NCBI RefSeq assembly: GCF_015500075.1
Contig: NZ_CP045496.1
Coordinates: 2,366,001-2,430,000 of the forward strand
Source: Mesorhizobium sp. INR15
GTDB lineage: Bacteria; Pseudomonadota; Alphaproteobacteria; Rhizobiales; Rhizobiaceae
DNA: 64,000 nt
Direction of reading: 5' to 3'
Shown here: positions 53,153-61,468 of the stretch, piece by piece
How positions within the stretch are numbered: position 1 is the stretch's first letter
Layout: each line of letters begins with the position of its first letter
The notes under the pieces: model-generated
Database searches by the model: none
What the model was told of the DNA's origin: nothing
Seen by the model: only the letters and a program-made list of their open reading frames with translations
Made by a program: the position numbers and the translations under genes

Positions 53153-53454
53153 GCAGCTCGATCCTTGTGGTTGGAAGTACCGGCATCCACCATACCATAT
53201 GTGCCGCGATTCGGCCTCACCTGACGCTAGTGTGGTGGATGGGAAGTCCCTGTTATTTTGGTGGCATCAATGATCAAGAGTCTCAATTCCAAAACGACAC
53301 TGGATTTCAATAAGTTTCTGGCGTGGCTTTGAATCCGAAACTCCCTCATCACGCTTCTTCAAAGTCTCTCGAATGGTGGGTTCGCCACACTGGCTTCCAA
53401 CTTAAATCGCAGACTTAGGCTGACAAGCGGAACAACAGTGACTATTTCGTGACC
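53153..53454. other. 302-nt divergent intergenic region
   Basis: Lies between the moxR start and the DUF1285 start and must contain both promoters. It is more AT-rich than its surroundings. I see no convincing operator, small ORF or hairpin. Confidence 0.5.
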
Positions 53455-54084
53455 ATGACGGAAGCCTTGGAACATCGTGAAGGAAGCCTCACTACCGCTA
53501 CGGAGGCGCGCGGCCTCGAGGCGTTGATTTCGCGCGCCGCCCGCGCCGGCAAGGGTGCCGCGCCGGTCGAGCGCTGGAATCCTGACTTCTGCGGCGATCT
53601 CGACATGGAGATCAAGGCCGACGGCACCTGGTTCTATCTCGGCACGCCGATTGGCCGCATGCCGCTGGTGCAGCTTTTCTCCTCGGTGCTGCGCAAGGAC
53701 GAGGATGGCAAGACCTATCTGGTGACGCCGGTTGAGCGGGTCGGGATCCGTGTCGCCGATGCGCCCTTCATCGCCGTCGAGATGGATGTTTCGGGCAGCG
53801 GCGAGGAACAGATCATCACCTTCCGCACCAATGTCGGCGACGTGGTCGAGGCCGGGCCGGAGCGGCCGCTGCGCTTCGTCGACGAGACGGAGACCGGCGG
53901 GCTGAAGCCCTATGTGCTGGTGCGCGGCCGGCTGGAGGCGCTGGTGGCGCGGCCGGTCATGTACGAACTGGTCGGGCATGGCGAGGAGATCGAGATCGGC
54001 GGCAAAACCATGTTCGCCGTGCGCTCCAGGGGCGCGGTGTTTCCGATCATGCCGGCGGATCAGTTGAAGCGGCTGAGTGCGTGA
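53455..54084 (+). CDS. DUF1285-family protein
   Basis: 209 residues. The DUF1285 core is visible as WNPDFCGDLDMEIKADGTWFYLGTPIGR, with later VTPVERVGIRVADAPFIAVEMD. The function is unknown. The ATG at 53455 is preferred over an in-frame GTG at 53449; neither has a strong ribosome-binding site. It overlaps the Nudix gene by 1 nt and forms an operon with it and the CCA enzyme, a conserved rhizobial set. Confidence 0.88.
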   Translation: MTEALEHREGSLTTATEARGLEALISRAARAGKGAAPVERWNPDFCGDLDMEIKADGTWFYLGTPIGRMPLVQLFSSVLRKDEDGKTYLVTPVERVGIRVADAPFIAVEMDVSGSGEEQIITFRTNVGDVVEAGPERPLRFVDETETGGLKPYVLVRGRLEALVARPVMYELVGHGEEIEIGGKTMFAVRSRGAVFPIMPADQLKRLSA

Positions 54085-54716
54085 TGGACCAGGTGAGGCC
54101 GGCGCCGTTCTCGTCAGCGGATTTTCGCGCGCGCTTCGCCACGCAGCCGGATGCGCATGCCGGCGACGACTATGGCGACCATCGCTTCAATCCGGGCCAT
54201 CCGCGCCTCAATCAAGCCAAACCGCTGCGCGATGCTGCGGTGTTGATCCCAGTGGTCGATCATGAAGGCGAAGCAACGGTGCTTTTGACCAAACGGGCGG
54301 AAAAGCTGCGCAGCCATTCGGGGCAGGTGGCATTTCCGGGCGGCACTATCGATGCGACCGACGCAAGTCCGGAGGCCGCGGCACTGCGTGAAACCTTCGA
54401 AGAGATCGGCCTTGGCCAGGATCGCATCGAGATCATCGGCCGCATGCCCGACTATGTCGCCGGCAGCGGGTACCGTATCGCGCCGGTACTGGGCATCGTG
54501 CGCCCGGGCTTCCAGCTGTCGCTGAACGCCGACGAGGTCGACGCCGCCTTCGAAGTGCCGCTGCGCTTCCTGATGGATCCGGCCAACCACAAGCGCGACA
54601 GCCGCATGTGGAACGACCTCGAATGGTTCTTCTATGACATGCCCTATGGCGACCGGCGCATCTGGGGCGTCACCGCCGGCATGATCCGTACCTTGTATGA
54701 AAGGCTCTATGCGTGA
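54084..54716 (+). CDS. Nudix hydrolase, CoA pyrophosphatase-like
   Basis: 210 residues. A complete Nudix box (Gx5Ex7REUxEExGU) runs from GGTIDATDASPE to ETFEEIGL, about residues 92-115. The preceding VLLTKRAEKLRSHSGQVAFPGG is the UPF0035 signature of CoA-specific pyrophosphatases (NudL-like). It hydrolyses the diphosphate of CoA or its derivatives. The start ATG overlaps the DUF1285 stop, and the stop overlaps the cca GTG. Confidence 0.92.
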   Translation: MDQVRPAPFSSADFRARFATQPDAHAGDDYGDHRFNPGHPRLNQAKPLRDAAVLIPVVDHEGEATVLLTKRAEKLRSHSGQVAFPGGTIDATDASPEAAALRETFEEIGLGQDRIEIIGRMPDYVAGSGYRIAPVLGIVRPGFQLSLNADEVDAAFEVPLRFLMDPANHKRDSRMWNDLEWFFYDMPYGDRRIWGVTAGMIRTLYERLYA

Positions 54717-55975
54717 GTGTTTCGATCGCGGGCCGGGCCGACTGGCTGGACGACAAGCATCTGCAGCGCTTGCTCGCCATCCTGAGTGAGGGTGGCGAGG
54801 CTGCCCGCGTCGCCGGCGGCGCGGTGCGCAACGCTCTCATGGGCCAGACCGTCGCCGATATCGACATCGCCACCACCTGCCTGCCCTCGGAAACCATCCG
54901 CCGCGCCGAGGCGGAAGGCTTCAAACCCGTGCCGACCGGCATCGAGCACGGTACGATTACCGTTGTCGCAGGCGGCAAGCCTTACGAAGTCACCACGCTG
55001 CGCGCCGATATCGAGACCGATGGACGCCGCGCGAAAGTGTCGTTCGGGCGCGACTGGAAGGCTGATGCCGAGCGGCGCGACTTCACCATCAACGCGCTCT
55101 ACGCCGAGGCCGACGGCACGGTCATCGACCTCGTCGGCGGCATCGCCGATATCGAGGCGCGCCGGCTGCGCTTCATCGGCGATGCGGAAGCGCGAATCGC
55201 AGAGGATTACCTGCGCATCCTGCGCTTCTTCCGCTTCTTTGCCTGGTATGGCGAAGGCCGGCCCGATGCGGAGGGGCTGAAAGCCTGTGCGCGGCTGAAG
55301 GATGGGCTTGCCCAGCTTTCGGCCGAACGGGTCTGGTCCGAGCTGAAAAAGCTGCTTTCGGCGCCTGATCCGTCACGCGCCTTGCTGTGGATGCGGCAGG
55401 CGGGTGTTTTGACCCGCGTGCTGCCGGAAAGCGAGAAATGGGGCATCGATGCGGTCCATGGCCTGACCAGGACGGGATTGGATCTGGATTGGCCGGCGGA
55501 TCCGATGCTCAGGTTGGAAGCCATGGTCCCCCCGGATGCGGCGCGGATGCAGACGCTGGCACAGCGGCTGAAGTTTTCGACGGCAGAAGCGGACCGCTTG
55601 CGCCATTGGGCGCTTGCAACCGTCATCGAGCCAAAAACCACCGAAGGTGAACTCGCCAAGAAGCTCTATCGCGGCGACCGGCAAGGCTTTGTCGACCGGC
55701 TGCGGCTCTCGCTCGCAGGCGCACGGGCGCGCGCTGTCGAGGACAATGACGCGTTGCTGGAGGCCGGCGGGTTTTCTCGCCTGCTGGCCTATGCCGTCAA
55801 ATGGCAAAAGCCGGAATTTCCGCTCAAGGGCTCGGATTTGACGGCGCTTGGCGCATCGCCAGGGCCAAAGCTCGGCGCAACCCTGAAAAACCTTGAAGCC
55901 GAGTGGATCGAGTCAGGTTTCGCGACGAAACGCGACGCGCTGCTCGAGCGCGCCGCGCAGGCGCTTATTCCATGA
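54713..55975 (+). CDS. cca: CCA tRNA nucleotidyltransferase
   Basis: 420 residues of the class II nucleotidyltransferase family. The catalytic head has GGAVRNALMGQTVADIDIATT with the metal-binding Asp pair, and a motif-B-like RRDFTINALYAEADG. RIAEDYLRILRFFRFFAWYG leads into the helical body. It adds or repairs the CCA end of tRNAs. The GTG start at 54713 overlaps the Nudix stop by 4 nt, giving translational coupling. Confidence 0.94.
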   Translation: MSVSIAGRADWLDDKHLQRLLAILSEGGEAARVAGGAVRNALMGQTVADIDIATTCLPSETIRRAEAEGFKPVPTGIEHGTITVVAGGKPYEVTTLRADIETDGRRAKVSFGRDWKADAERRDFTINALYAEADGTVIDLVGGIADIEARRLRFIGDAEARIAEDYLRILRFFRFFAWYGEGRPDAEGLKACARLKDGLAQLSAERVWSELKKLLSAPDPSRALLWMRQAGVLTRVLPESEKWGIDAVHGLTRTGLDLDWPADPMLRLEAMVPPDAARMQTLAQRLKFSTAEADRLRHWALATVIEPKTTEGELAKKLYRGDRQGFVDRLRLSLAGARARAVEDNDALLEAGGFSRLLAYAVKWQKPEFPLKGSDLTALGASPGPKLGATLKNLEAEWIESGFATKRDALLERAAQALIP

Positions 55976-56021
55976 GTGCCGGCCGGTTTTCGGACAAGAT
56001 CATGGCTGGACGGGAAGGCAA

Positions 56022-56207
56022 CTAGGCCGCGTCGCGGACCTTCTCGATGCGCGAGCGGATCGCTTCGATCATCGTCTCGCGGATGACCGTCTCGCCATGC
56101 GTCTCGCGCATGTGCTCGGCGGCGCGGCGCATAACCTCGGCCTCTTCTTCGGCACGGGTGTGCCACTCACAGCCGGGGACAAGCGACCCGCAGTGAAATT
56201 GCTTCAT
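56022..56207 (-). CDS. DUF1059-family small protein
   Basis: 61 residues starting MKQFHCGSLVPGCEWHTRAEEEAEV, matching DUF1059 with its Cys and His residues (possible metal site) and a helical C-terminus. AAAAGGAG is well placed before the ATG. Function unknown. It stands alone between cca and hemF. Confidence 0.85.
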   Translation of the reverse strand: MKQFHCGSLVPGCEWHTRAEEEAEVMRRAAEHMRETHGETVIRETMIEAIRSRIEKVRDAA

Positions 56208-56368
56208 GGGATTTCTCCTTTTCCTCCGTGGAGCCTGGTTGGTCCCTAGGAGGGACGTCTGGGGCTCCGGCAGTTTTGGCTCCCGATCCGATTTCCGGTC
56301 CGGTCTCTTGATCGTGGAGCGGTGGAAGCCATAACACAGATGGGGCGGGATTGGTTGCGGTCAATCGC

Positions 56369-56395
56369 AAAAAGGCGGACCCGCGCGGCTCCGCC
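56369..56395 (-). terminator. Rho-independent terminator of hemF
   Basis: On the minus strand GGCGGA and TCCGCC form a stem with further GC pairing inside, followed by five T. It is 35 nt past the hemF stop. Confidence 0.8.
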
Positions 56396-56430
56396 TTACT
56401 GCGCGGCCTCGGCGACCTTGCCGTCCAGGC

Positions 56431-57345
56431 TCACGGCCATCTGACCTCGGGCGGCAGGCTGGACAGGATCGACGCGACGTTGCCGCCGGTCTTCAGGCCG
56501 AAGATGGTGCCGCGATCGTGAAGCAGGTTGAACTCGACATAGCGGCCACGGCGAATGAGCTGCTCGTCGCGATCGCCGTCGGTCCAGTTTTCGTTGAAAT
56601 TGGCGCGCACGAGGTGGCCATAGACGACGAGAAAGGACCGGCCGACATCCTGGACGAAGTTGAAATCGGCATTCCAGCCGCCCTTTTCCTCGGCCGAATG
56701 CAGCCAGTCGAAGAAGATGCCGCCGGTGCCGCGCGGCTCGTTGCGATGCGGCAGATAGAAATACTCGTCGCACCAGATCTTGAATTTCGGGTGATCGGCG
56801 ACTTCAGGGTTCTTCTCGCAAGCAAACTGCATCGCCCGGTGGAACGCTGTCGTGTCGGGGTCATCCTGGGTGCGGCGGCGGTCGAGCACCGGCGTCAGGT
56901 CGGCGCCGCCGCCAAACCACTGGCGTGAGGTGACCACCATGCGGGTGTTCATGTGCACGGCCGGCACATTGGGGTTCCATGGGTGGGCGATCAGCGAGAT
57001 GCCGCTGGCCCAAAAGCGCGGGTCTTCCTCGGCGCCGGGCATCTGCTTGCGGAATTCGGGCGAGAACTCGCCATAGACGGTCGAGGTGTGGACGCCGACC
57101 TTCTCAAAGACGCGGCCATGCATCATCGACATGGTGCCGCCGCCGCCCTTGCCCTGGTCACGCTCCCACGGCGTCTTCTGAAAACGGCCTGGCAACCATG
57201 AGGCGAGCGGTCCCTGCAGATCCTGTTCGATCTGCTCGAAGGTGGCGCAGATCCGCTCGCGCAGCGCCTCGAACCACAGCCGTGCCTTCATCTTCTTCTG
57301 TTCGATGTCAGCCGGCAGCCCCATCGGGATCTCAGGTCGTTCCAA
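56431..57345 (-). CDS. hemF: oxygen-dependent coproporphyrinogen III oxidase
   Basis: 304 residues. The family signature FGGGADLTPVLD near residue 145 and FCDEYFYLPHRNEPRGTGGIFFDW (here WCDEYF) near 195 are clear. It oxidatively decarboxylates coproporphyrinogen III to protoporphyrinogen IX with O2, in heme synthesis. The MERPEIP start at 57345 is a TTG with GGAG 7 nt upstream; an ATG seven codons in (57324) is an alternative. It has its own terminator. Confidence 0.96.
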   Translation of the reverse strand: MERPEIPMGLPADIEQKKMKARLWFEALRERICATFEQIEQDLQGPLASWLPGRFQKTPWERDQGKGGGGTMSMMHGRVFEKVGVHTSTVYGEFSPEFRKQMPGAEEDPRFWASGISLIAHPWNPNVPAVHMNTRMVVTSRQWFGGGADLTPVLDRRRTQDDPDTTAFHRAMQFACEKNPEVADHPKFKIWCDEYFYLPHRNEPRGTGGIFFDWLHSAEEKGGWNADFNFVQDVGRSFLVVYGHLVRANFNENWTDGDRDEQLIRRGRYVEFNLLHDRGTIFGLKTGGNVASILSSLPPEVRWP

Positions 57346-57453
57346 ATTCCATCTCCGATCGCGAGCGTATAAATGACTCGTCTTTTGCCGGCGCGATCCC
57401 TAATCTCTTGGGTGCAAGGGTCAAGTCTCATTAAAGGTGCAGGGAGTTCTTTC

Positions 57454-57711
57454 GTGCGCACCCCGGCAAGACCGCCGCTGGATGGCTTGAAGAAAAGGCT
57501 CGATCAAAGCCGGGCCGAGCGCGAGCGCATGCCGCGCGATGGGTTCCTGCGCGAGACCTTCGTGCTGTCGCGTTCCGACGCGCGGCTCAAGGCCAAGGAA
57601 TGGTTCGATCGCTTTCCCAAGCAGGCCTACTGGACCGAGATTGAAAGCTGGTTCGAACGGCCGGGTGATCTTATCGAGTTCACCATAAGGCGTCTGCCGG
57701 CGGCGGATTAG
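57454..57711 (+). CDS. small conserved protein, function unknown
   Basis: 85 residues, basic N-terminal half (LKKRLDQSRAERERMPRDG) then SDARLKAKEWFDRFPKQAYWTEIESWFERPGDLIEFTIRRLP. The coherent amphipathic pattern and codon use look like a real gene. GTG at 57454 is chosen because AGGGAG lies 8 nt upstream. The stop overlaps the convergent soxR stop by 4 nt. Confidence 0.68.
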   Translation: MRTPARPPLDGLKKRLDQSRAERERMPRDGFLRETFVLSRSDARLKAKEWFDRFPKQAYWTEIESWFERPGDLIEFTIRRLPAAD

Positions 57712-58154
57712 CGCTCCGCCACCAGCCTTCTCGCTCCAGTTCCTTCCCTTGCCAGCTTGTCGTCCTTGTTCCTGAGCGGGCATTTGTCGATCGACATGCA
57801 GCCGCAGCCGATGCAGTCGGTCAGGCCGTCGCGCAATTTCTTCAACTGGGCGATCTTGTGGTCGAGTTCGTCACGCCATGCCGTCGACAGCAACTGCCAG
57901 TCGTCACGCGTCGGCGTGCGGCCCTCGGGCAAGGCTTCAAGCGCCGAGCCGATCTCGCCCAGTGAGATGCCGACTTCCTGCGCGATGCGGATGATCGCCA
58001 CGCGCCGCAGCACATCGCGGCCGTAGCGGCGCTGGTTGCCCGATGTGCGGTGGCTGCGGATCAGGCCGCGTGCCTCGTAGAAATGCAGCGCCGATACCGC
58101 CACGCCGCTGCGCATGGCCACCTGGCCAACCGTCAATTCCTTCGCCTGAGCCAT
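57708..58154 (-). CDS. soxR: redox-sensing transcriptional activator SoxR
   Basis: 148 residues. An N-terminal MerR-type winged helix (LTVGQVAMRSGVAVSALHFYEARGLI), a dimerisation helix, and the [2Fe-2S] cluster motif CIGCGCMSIDKC (Cx2CxCx5C) mark it as SoxR. It activates target promoters when the cluster is oxidised by redox-cycling compounds. A near-perfect SoxR site lies 17 nt upstream of its ATG but is oriented away from it. No soxS is seen, as is usual outside enterobacteria. Confidence 0.97.
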   Translation of the reverse strand: MAQAKELTVGQVAMRSGVAVSALHFYEARGLIRSHRTSGNQRRYGRDVLRRVAIIRIAQEVGISLGEIGSALEALPEGRTPTRDDWQLLSTAWRDELDHKIAQLKKLRDGLTDCIGCGCMSIDKCPLRNKDDKLAREGTGARRLVAER

Positions 58155-58167
58155 TTGTGATTTCCGC

Positions 58168-58198
58168 TTGACCTCAAGTTAAGTTGAGCTTGTAGCGA
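58168..58198 (+). promoter_or_regulatory. SoxR-dependent promoter with SoxR box
   Basis: The site CCTCAAGTTAAGTTGAGC (58172-58189) matches the E. coli soxS box at 16 of 18 positions. It is embedded between -35 TTGACC (58168-58173) and -10 TAGCGA (58193-58198) with the 19-bp spacer typical of SoxR/MerR-activated promoters. It points to the plus strand, toward 58234, where AGGAGAAGG precedes an ATG but the frame runs antisense to trmL. Confidence 0.85.
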
Positions 58199-58281
58199 GG
58201 TGAGCCTGGATATGCAAACGGCAGGAGAAGGCGATGTGCGCTTGGGTGAGAATGACCGGAGAGGGCTTGGCGGTGCAGCCT

Positions 58282-58740
58282 CTATCGGAGCTGCCGGATG
58301 GCTTCGCCAGCCACCATGGCGACGGAAAGCGCGACGTTGATGCTGCGCGCCGAGCCCTGCATCGGGATCGTCAGCCGGGCATCCGCCGCCTCATGGACCG
58401 GATCCGGCACGCCCGCGGATTCGCGTCCGAACAGCAGAATGTCGCCACTGCTGAAAGTGAAGTCGGTATAGGCGGTCGCCGCCTTGGTCGACAGCAGCAC
58501 CAGCCGGCGTGCGCCAGCCTTGCGCCATTGCTCGAAGGCGTGCCAGTCGACATGCCGGGTCAGGTCAGCCATTTCGAGGTAATCCATGCCAGCCCGTTTC
58601 AGCGCCCGGTCGGAGAGCGGGAACCCGGCGGGTTCGATGATGTCGACACCAAGCCCGAGGCACGCGGCGAAACGCAGGATTGTTCCGGTGTTGCCGGCGA
58701 TATCCGGCTGGTAGAGGGCGATGCGGAGACTACAGTTCAT
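58282..58740 (-). CDS. trmL: tRNA (cytidine(34)-2'-O)-methyltransferase
   Basis: 152 residues of the minimal SPOUT (TrmH-like) fold. Motifs are ALYQPDIAGNTGTILRFAA (motif 1), ILLFGRESAGVPD (motif 2) and IPMQGSARSINVALSVAMV (motif 3, knot and SAM site). It methylates the wobble base ribose of tRNA-Leu. The SoxR-driven plus-strand transcript would run antisense through this gene. Confidence 0.95.
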   Translation of the reverse strand: MNCSLRIALYQPDIAGNTGTILRFAACLGLGVDIIEPAGFPLSDRALKRAGMDYLEMADLTRHVDWHAFEQWRKAGARRLVLLSTKAATAYTDFTFSSGDILLFGRESAGVPDPVHEAADARLTIPMQGSARSINVALSVAMVAGEAIRQLR

Positions 58741-58880
58741 TTCCGCGCCTTTCTAATAAGTGGCAGATCGGCCACAGCAGCTTCATGGTTTCGGCGACTG
58801 CTGGACTTCCGTCTGGTCATTTTGTGCGAATGCGTTTATACGACCGGCATTGTCAACCCGAACCGAAGGAGGGGTAATTC

Positions 58881-58964
58881 ATGATGACCATGCACATGTA
58901 CATCCAGCGCCCCTTCCGTGGGCTTACCAGCCTGCAGGCGGTTTCGGTACGATGGTTCTCCTGA
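58881..58964 (+). CDS. 27-aa small ORF with strong ribosome-binding site
   Basis: The peptide starts MMTMHMYIQRPFRGL and ends RWFS. AAGGAGGGG lies 6 nt upstream of the ATG, one of the best sites in the window. It is Met/His-rich at its N-terminus, in the 421-nt region between trmL and the next gene. It could be a small protein or a leader peptide. The rest of 58741-59161 shows no other gene. Confidence 0.45.
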   Translation: MMTMHMYIQRPFRGLTSLQAVSVRWFS

Positions 58965-59161
58965 ACTTCTAGACACTTCCGCACCGATTTCCGCCGAAAC
59001 CATTTTCTGGTCTTCGAAGGAATCCCGCGATGTTTTTCAAGCTGCCGAAGGGGCTGACTGCCCCACCCGAACGCGCCTCGACTGATCCGCCTCCGGCAAT
59101 CTGCCCGCGGCAGGATATCAATCATCCATTTTATCTCTATTTTCACACGGAGGACGGACCG

Positions 59162-59539
59162 ATGTTCGATCCCTACAGAATACCCGGCTCAAGAAGTCTT
59201 CATGAGCAAAAGATGGCGACCTGGGCGTTGCTGATCGGCGAGACCTATTCGTCGGCGGTTCACGCCGAGACGCGCCGACGTCCGCATCGCGGCATGCTGC
59301 CGGATGTCGATTTCTCGCGCGCGGTTCCCGATCGGAGCCGGCCGTCGCTGGTGCGCCGGATCATCCGGCTGATCCGCCCCGGCCCGAAGGTCCGGATTGT
59401 GGACAGCGCGGCGTCAGGATCGTCAAAGGAGCCTGTCGGCGAAATGCCGGCGGCACCCTATATTGCGCGAAGCAAGGGCGGCGAGTCGGATGATTCCGTA
59501 TCGTCGGCCTTTCCCGCCATGCGATCCCGCGCCGCGTGA
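59162..59539 (+). CDS. small basic protein, function unknown
   Basis: 125 residues starting MFDPYRIPGSRSLHEQKMATWALLIGE, basic in the middle (ETRRRPHRG; LVRRIIRLIRPGPKVRI). The ATG at 59162 follows GGAGG with good spacing. An in-frame ATG at 59030 also has GAAGGA upstream, but the added codons are unusually AT-rich and look like leader sequence. It lies 34 nt before two ABC exporter genes and may be co-transcribed. No family recognised. Confidence 0.6.
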   Translation: MFDPYRIPGSRSLHEQKMATWALLIGETYSSAVHAETRRRPHRGMLPDVDFSRAVPDRSRPSLVRRIIRLIRPGPKVRIVDSAASGSSKEPVGEMPAAPYIARSKGGESDDSVSSAFPAMRSRAA

Positions 59540-59572
59540 GCGGTTAATTGCCTATCAATAGAGTGCCAAGAT

Positions 59573-61468
59573 ATGTTTGCCTGGTTTGAAAAGAGGCTCG
59601 ATCCGTTCCCTTCCGCGGAACCGGTCGAGCCGCCCAAGACGCTGGTTGCCTTCTGCGTGCATTATACGCGCGGCGCGTGGCCCTATATCCTGATCGACGC
59701 GGTGCTGGTGGCGGCCATCGCCATCGCGGAAGTGTGGATGTTCGGTTTCCTCGGCCGGATCGTCGACTGGCTGTCGGGGCAGAACCGCGAGACCTTCCTG
59801 CAGACGGAAAGCTGGAAGCTTGCGGGCATGGCCTTCATCGTGCTGTTCGCTTTGCCGGGCACGGTGTGGTTCCACTCGCTGCTCAACCAGCAGACGCTGA
59901 TGGGCAACTATCCCATGCGCATCCGCTGGCAGGTGCATCGCTACCTGCTCAAGCAGTCGATGAGCTTCTACCAGGACGAGTTCGCCGGACGCATTGCCAC
60001 CAAGCTGATGCAGACGGCGCTCGCCGTGCGCGAATGCGTCATCAAGCTGATCGACGTGCTCAACTACGTCATCGTCTATTTCCTCGGCATGCTGTTCATC
60101 GTCGGTTCGGCCGACTGGCGGCTGGCGATGCCGCTTGGGGTCTGGCTGGTCGGCTACATCCTGTTGCTGCGCTACTTCATCCCGCGGCTCGGCAAGGTCG
60201 GCGAGGAGCAGGCCAACGCGCGCTCGATCATGACCGGGCGCGTCGTCGACAGCTATTCCAACATCCAGACGGTCAAGCTGTTCAGCCACGCGCGCCGCGA
60301 AGCGACCTTCGCCAAGGAAGGCATGGGCGGCTTCCTCGACACGGTCTACCGGTCGATGCGGCTGGTGACGGTGCTTTACGGCCTGCTCTACGTCATGAAC
60401 GCGCTGCTGCTGTTCTCGGTCACCGCCATGTCGCTGTGGCTGTGGCTCGGCCAAGCCGTGACGATCGGCGCTGTCGCCGTGGTCATCGGCCTCGTGCTCA
60501 GGCTGTGGGGCATGTCGCAGTGGATCATGTGGGAAATGTCCGGCCTGTTCGAGAACATCGGCACGGTGCAGGACGGCATCGGCTCGATCTCGTTGCCGCG
60601 CCTGGTCGAGGACCGGCCGGGGGCAAAGGATATTGCCGTGACCCAGGGCGAAATCCGCTTTGACGACATCCGCTTCCACTATGGCAAGCAGAAGGGTGTC
60701 ATCGAGAGCCTGTCGCTGACGGTGAGGCCTGGCGAAAAGGTCGGTATTGTCGGCCGCTCGGGCGCCGGCAAGTCGACGCTGGTCAATCTCCTGCTGCGCT
60801 TCTACGACTTGGAGAGCGGTAGGATCCTGATCGACGGGCAGGAGATCGCGTCGGTGACGCAGGATTCGCTGCGCGCGCAGATCGGCATGGTCACGCAGGA
60901 CACCTCGCTGCTGCATCGTTCGGTGCGCGAGAACATCCTGTACGGCCGGCCCGACGCCAGCGAAGAGATGCTTGTCGAGGCGGCTGGGCGTGCCGAGGCG
61001 CTGGATTTCATTGCCGGCCTTTCGGATGCCAGTGACCGCAAGGGCTTCGACGCCCATGTCGGTGACCGCGGCGTCAAATTGTCCGGCGGCCAGCGGCAAC
61101 GCATCGCCATCGCCCGCGTTATGCTGAAGGACGCACCGATCCTCATTCTCGACGAGGCGACGTCCGCGCTCGATTCCGAGGCGGAGGCGGCTATCCAGGA
61201 GAACCTGTACAAGCTCATGCAAGGCAAGACCGTCATCGCCATTGCCCACCGGCTGTCGACCATAGCGGCGATGGACAGGCTGGTGGTCATGGACAAGGGC
61301 CATGTCATCGAGGAAGGTTCGCATGAGCAGCTGGTGGCCAAGGGCGGGCTCTATGCCCAGCTCTGGCAGCGCCAGTCGGGCGGGTTCCTGCTCGAGGATG
61401 GTCCGGCGGACACGGCCCTGGCCGATGCGGCCAACGACGAACTGGCAAAGGGTGAAGCCGCCGAATGA
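59573..61468 (+). CDS. ABC exporter, fused membrane and ATPase domains (first subunit)
   Basis: 631 residues. Six membrane helices occupy about residues 30-330. The nucleotide-binding domain has Walker A GRSGAGKSTLV, signature LSGGQRQRIAIARV, Walker B ILILDEATSALD and the H-loop AIAHRLS. This is an exporter-type half-transporter (MsbA-like fold). Its catalytic residues look intact. It overlaps the second subunit by 4 nt, so the two probably form a heterodimer. The substrate is unknown. Confidence 0.92.
   Translation: MFAWFEKRLDPFPSAEPVEPPKTLVAFCVHYTRGAWPYILIDAVLVAAIAIAEVWMFGFLGRIVDWLSGQNRETFLQTESWKLAGMAFIVLFALPGTVWFHSLLNQQTLMGNYPMRIRWQVHRYLLKQSMSFYQDEFAGRIATKLMQTALAVRECVIKLIDVLNYVIVYFLGMLFIVGSADWRLAMPLGVWLVGYILLLRYFIPRLGKVGEEQANARSIMTGRVVDSYSNIQTVKLFSHARREATFAKEGMGGFLDTVYRSMRLVTVLYGLLYVMNALLLFSVTAMSLWLWLGQAVTIGAVAVVIGLVLRLWGMSQWIMWEMSGLFENIGTVQDGIGSISLPRLVEDRPGAKDIAVTQGEIRFDDIRFHYGKQKGVIESLSLTVRPGEKVGIVGRSGAGKSTLVNLLLRFYDLESGRILIDGQEIASVTQDSLRAQIGMVTQDTSLLHRSVRENILYGRPDASEEMLVEAAGRAEALDFIAGLSDASDRKGFDAHVGDRGVKLSGGQRQRIAIARVMLKDAPILILDEATSALDSEAEAAIQENLYKLMQGKTVIAIAHRLSTIAAMDRLVVMDKGHVIEEGSHEQLVAKGGLYAQLWQRQSGGFLLEDGPADTALADAANDELAKGEAAE

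Noticed and set aside
58234..58884. 216-codon plus-strand frame downstream of the SoxR promoter
   Set aside because: Most of it is antisense to trmL and it has no domain. Kept only as part of the SoxR finding, not as a gene.
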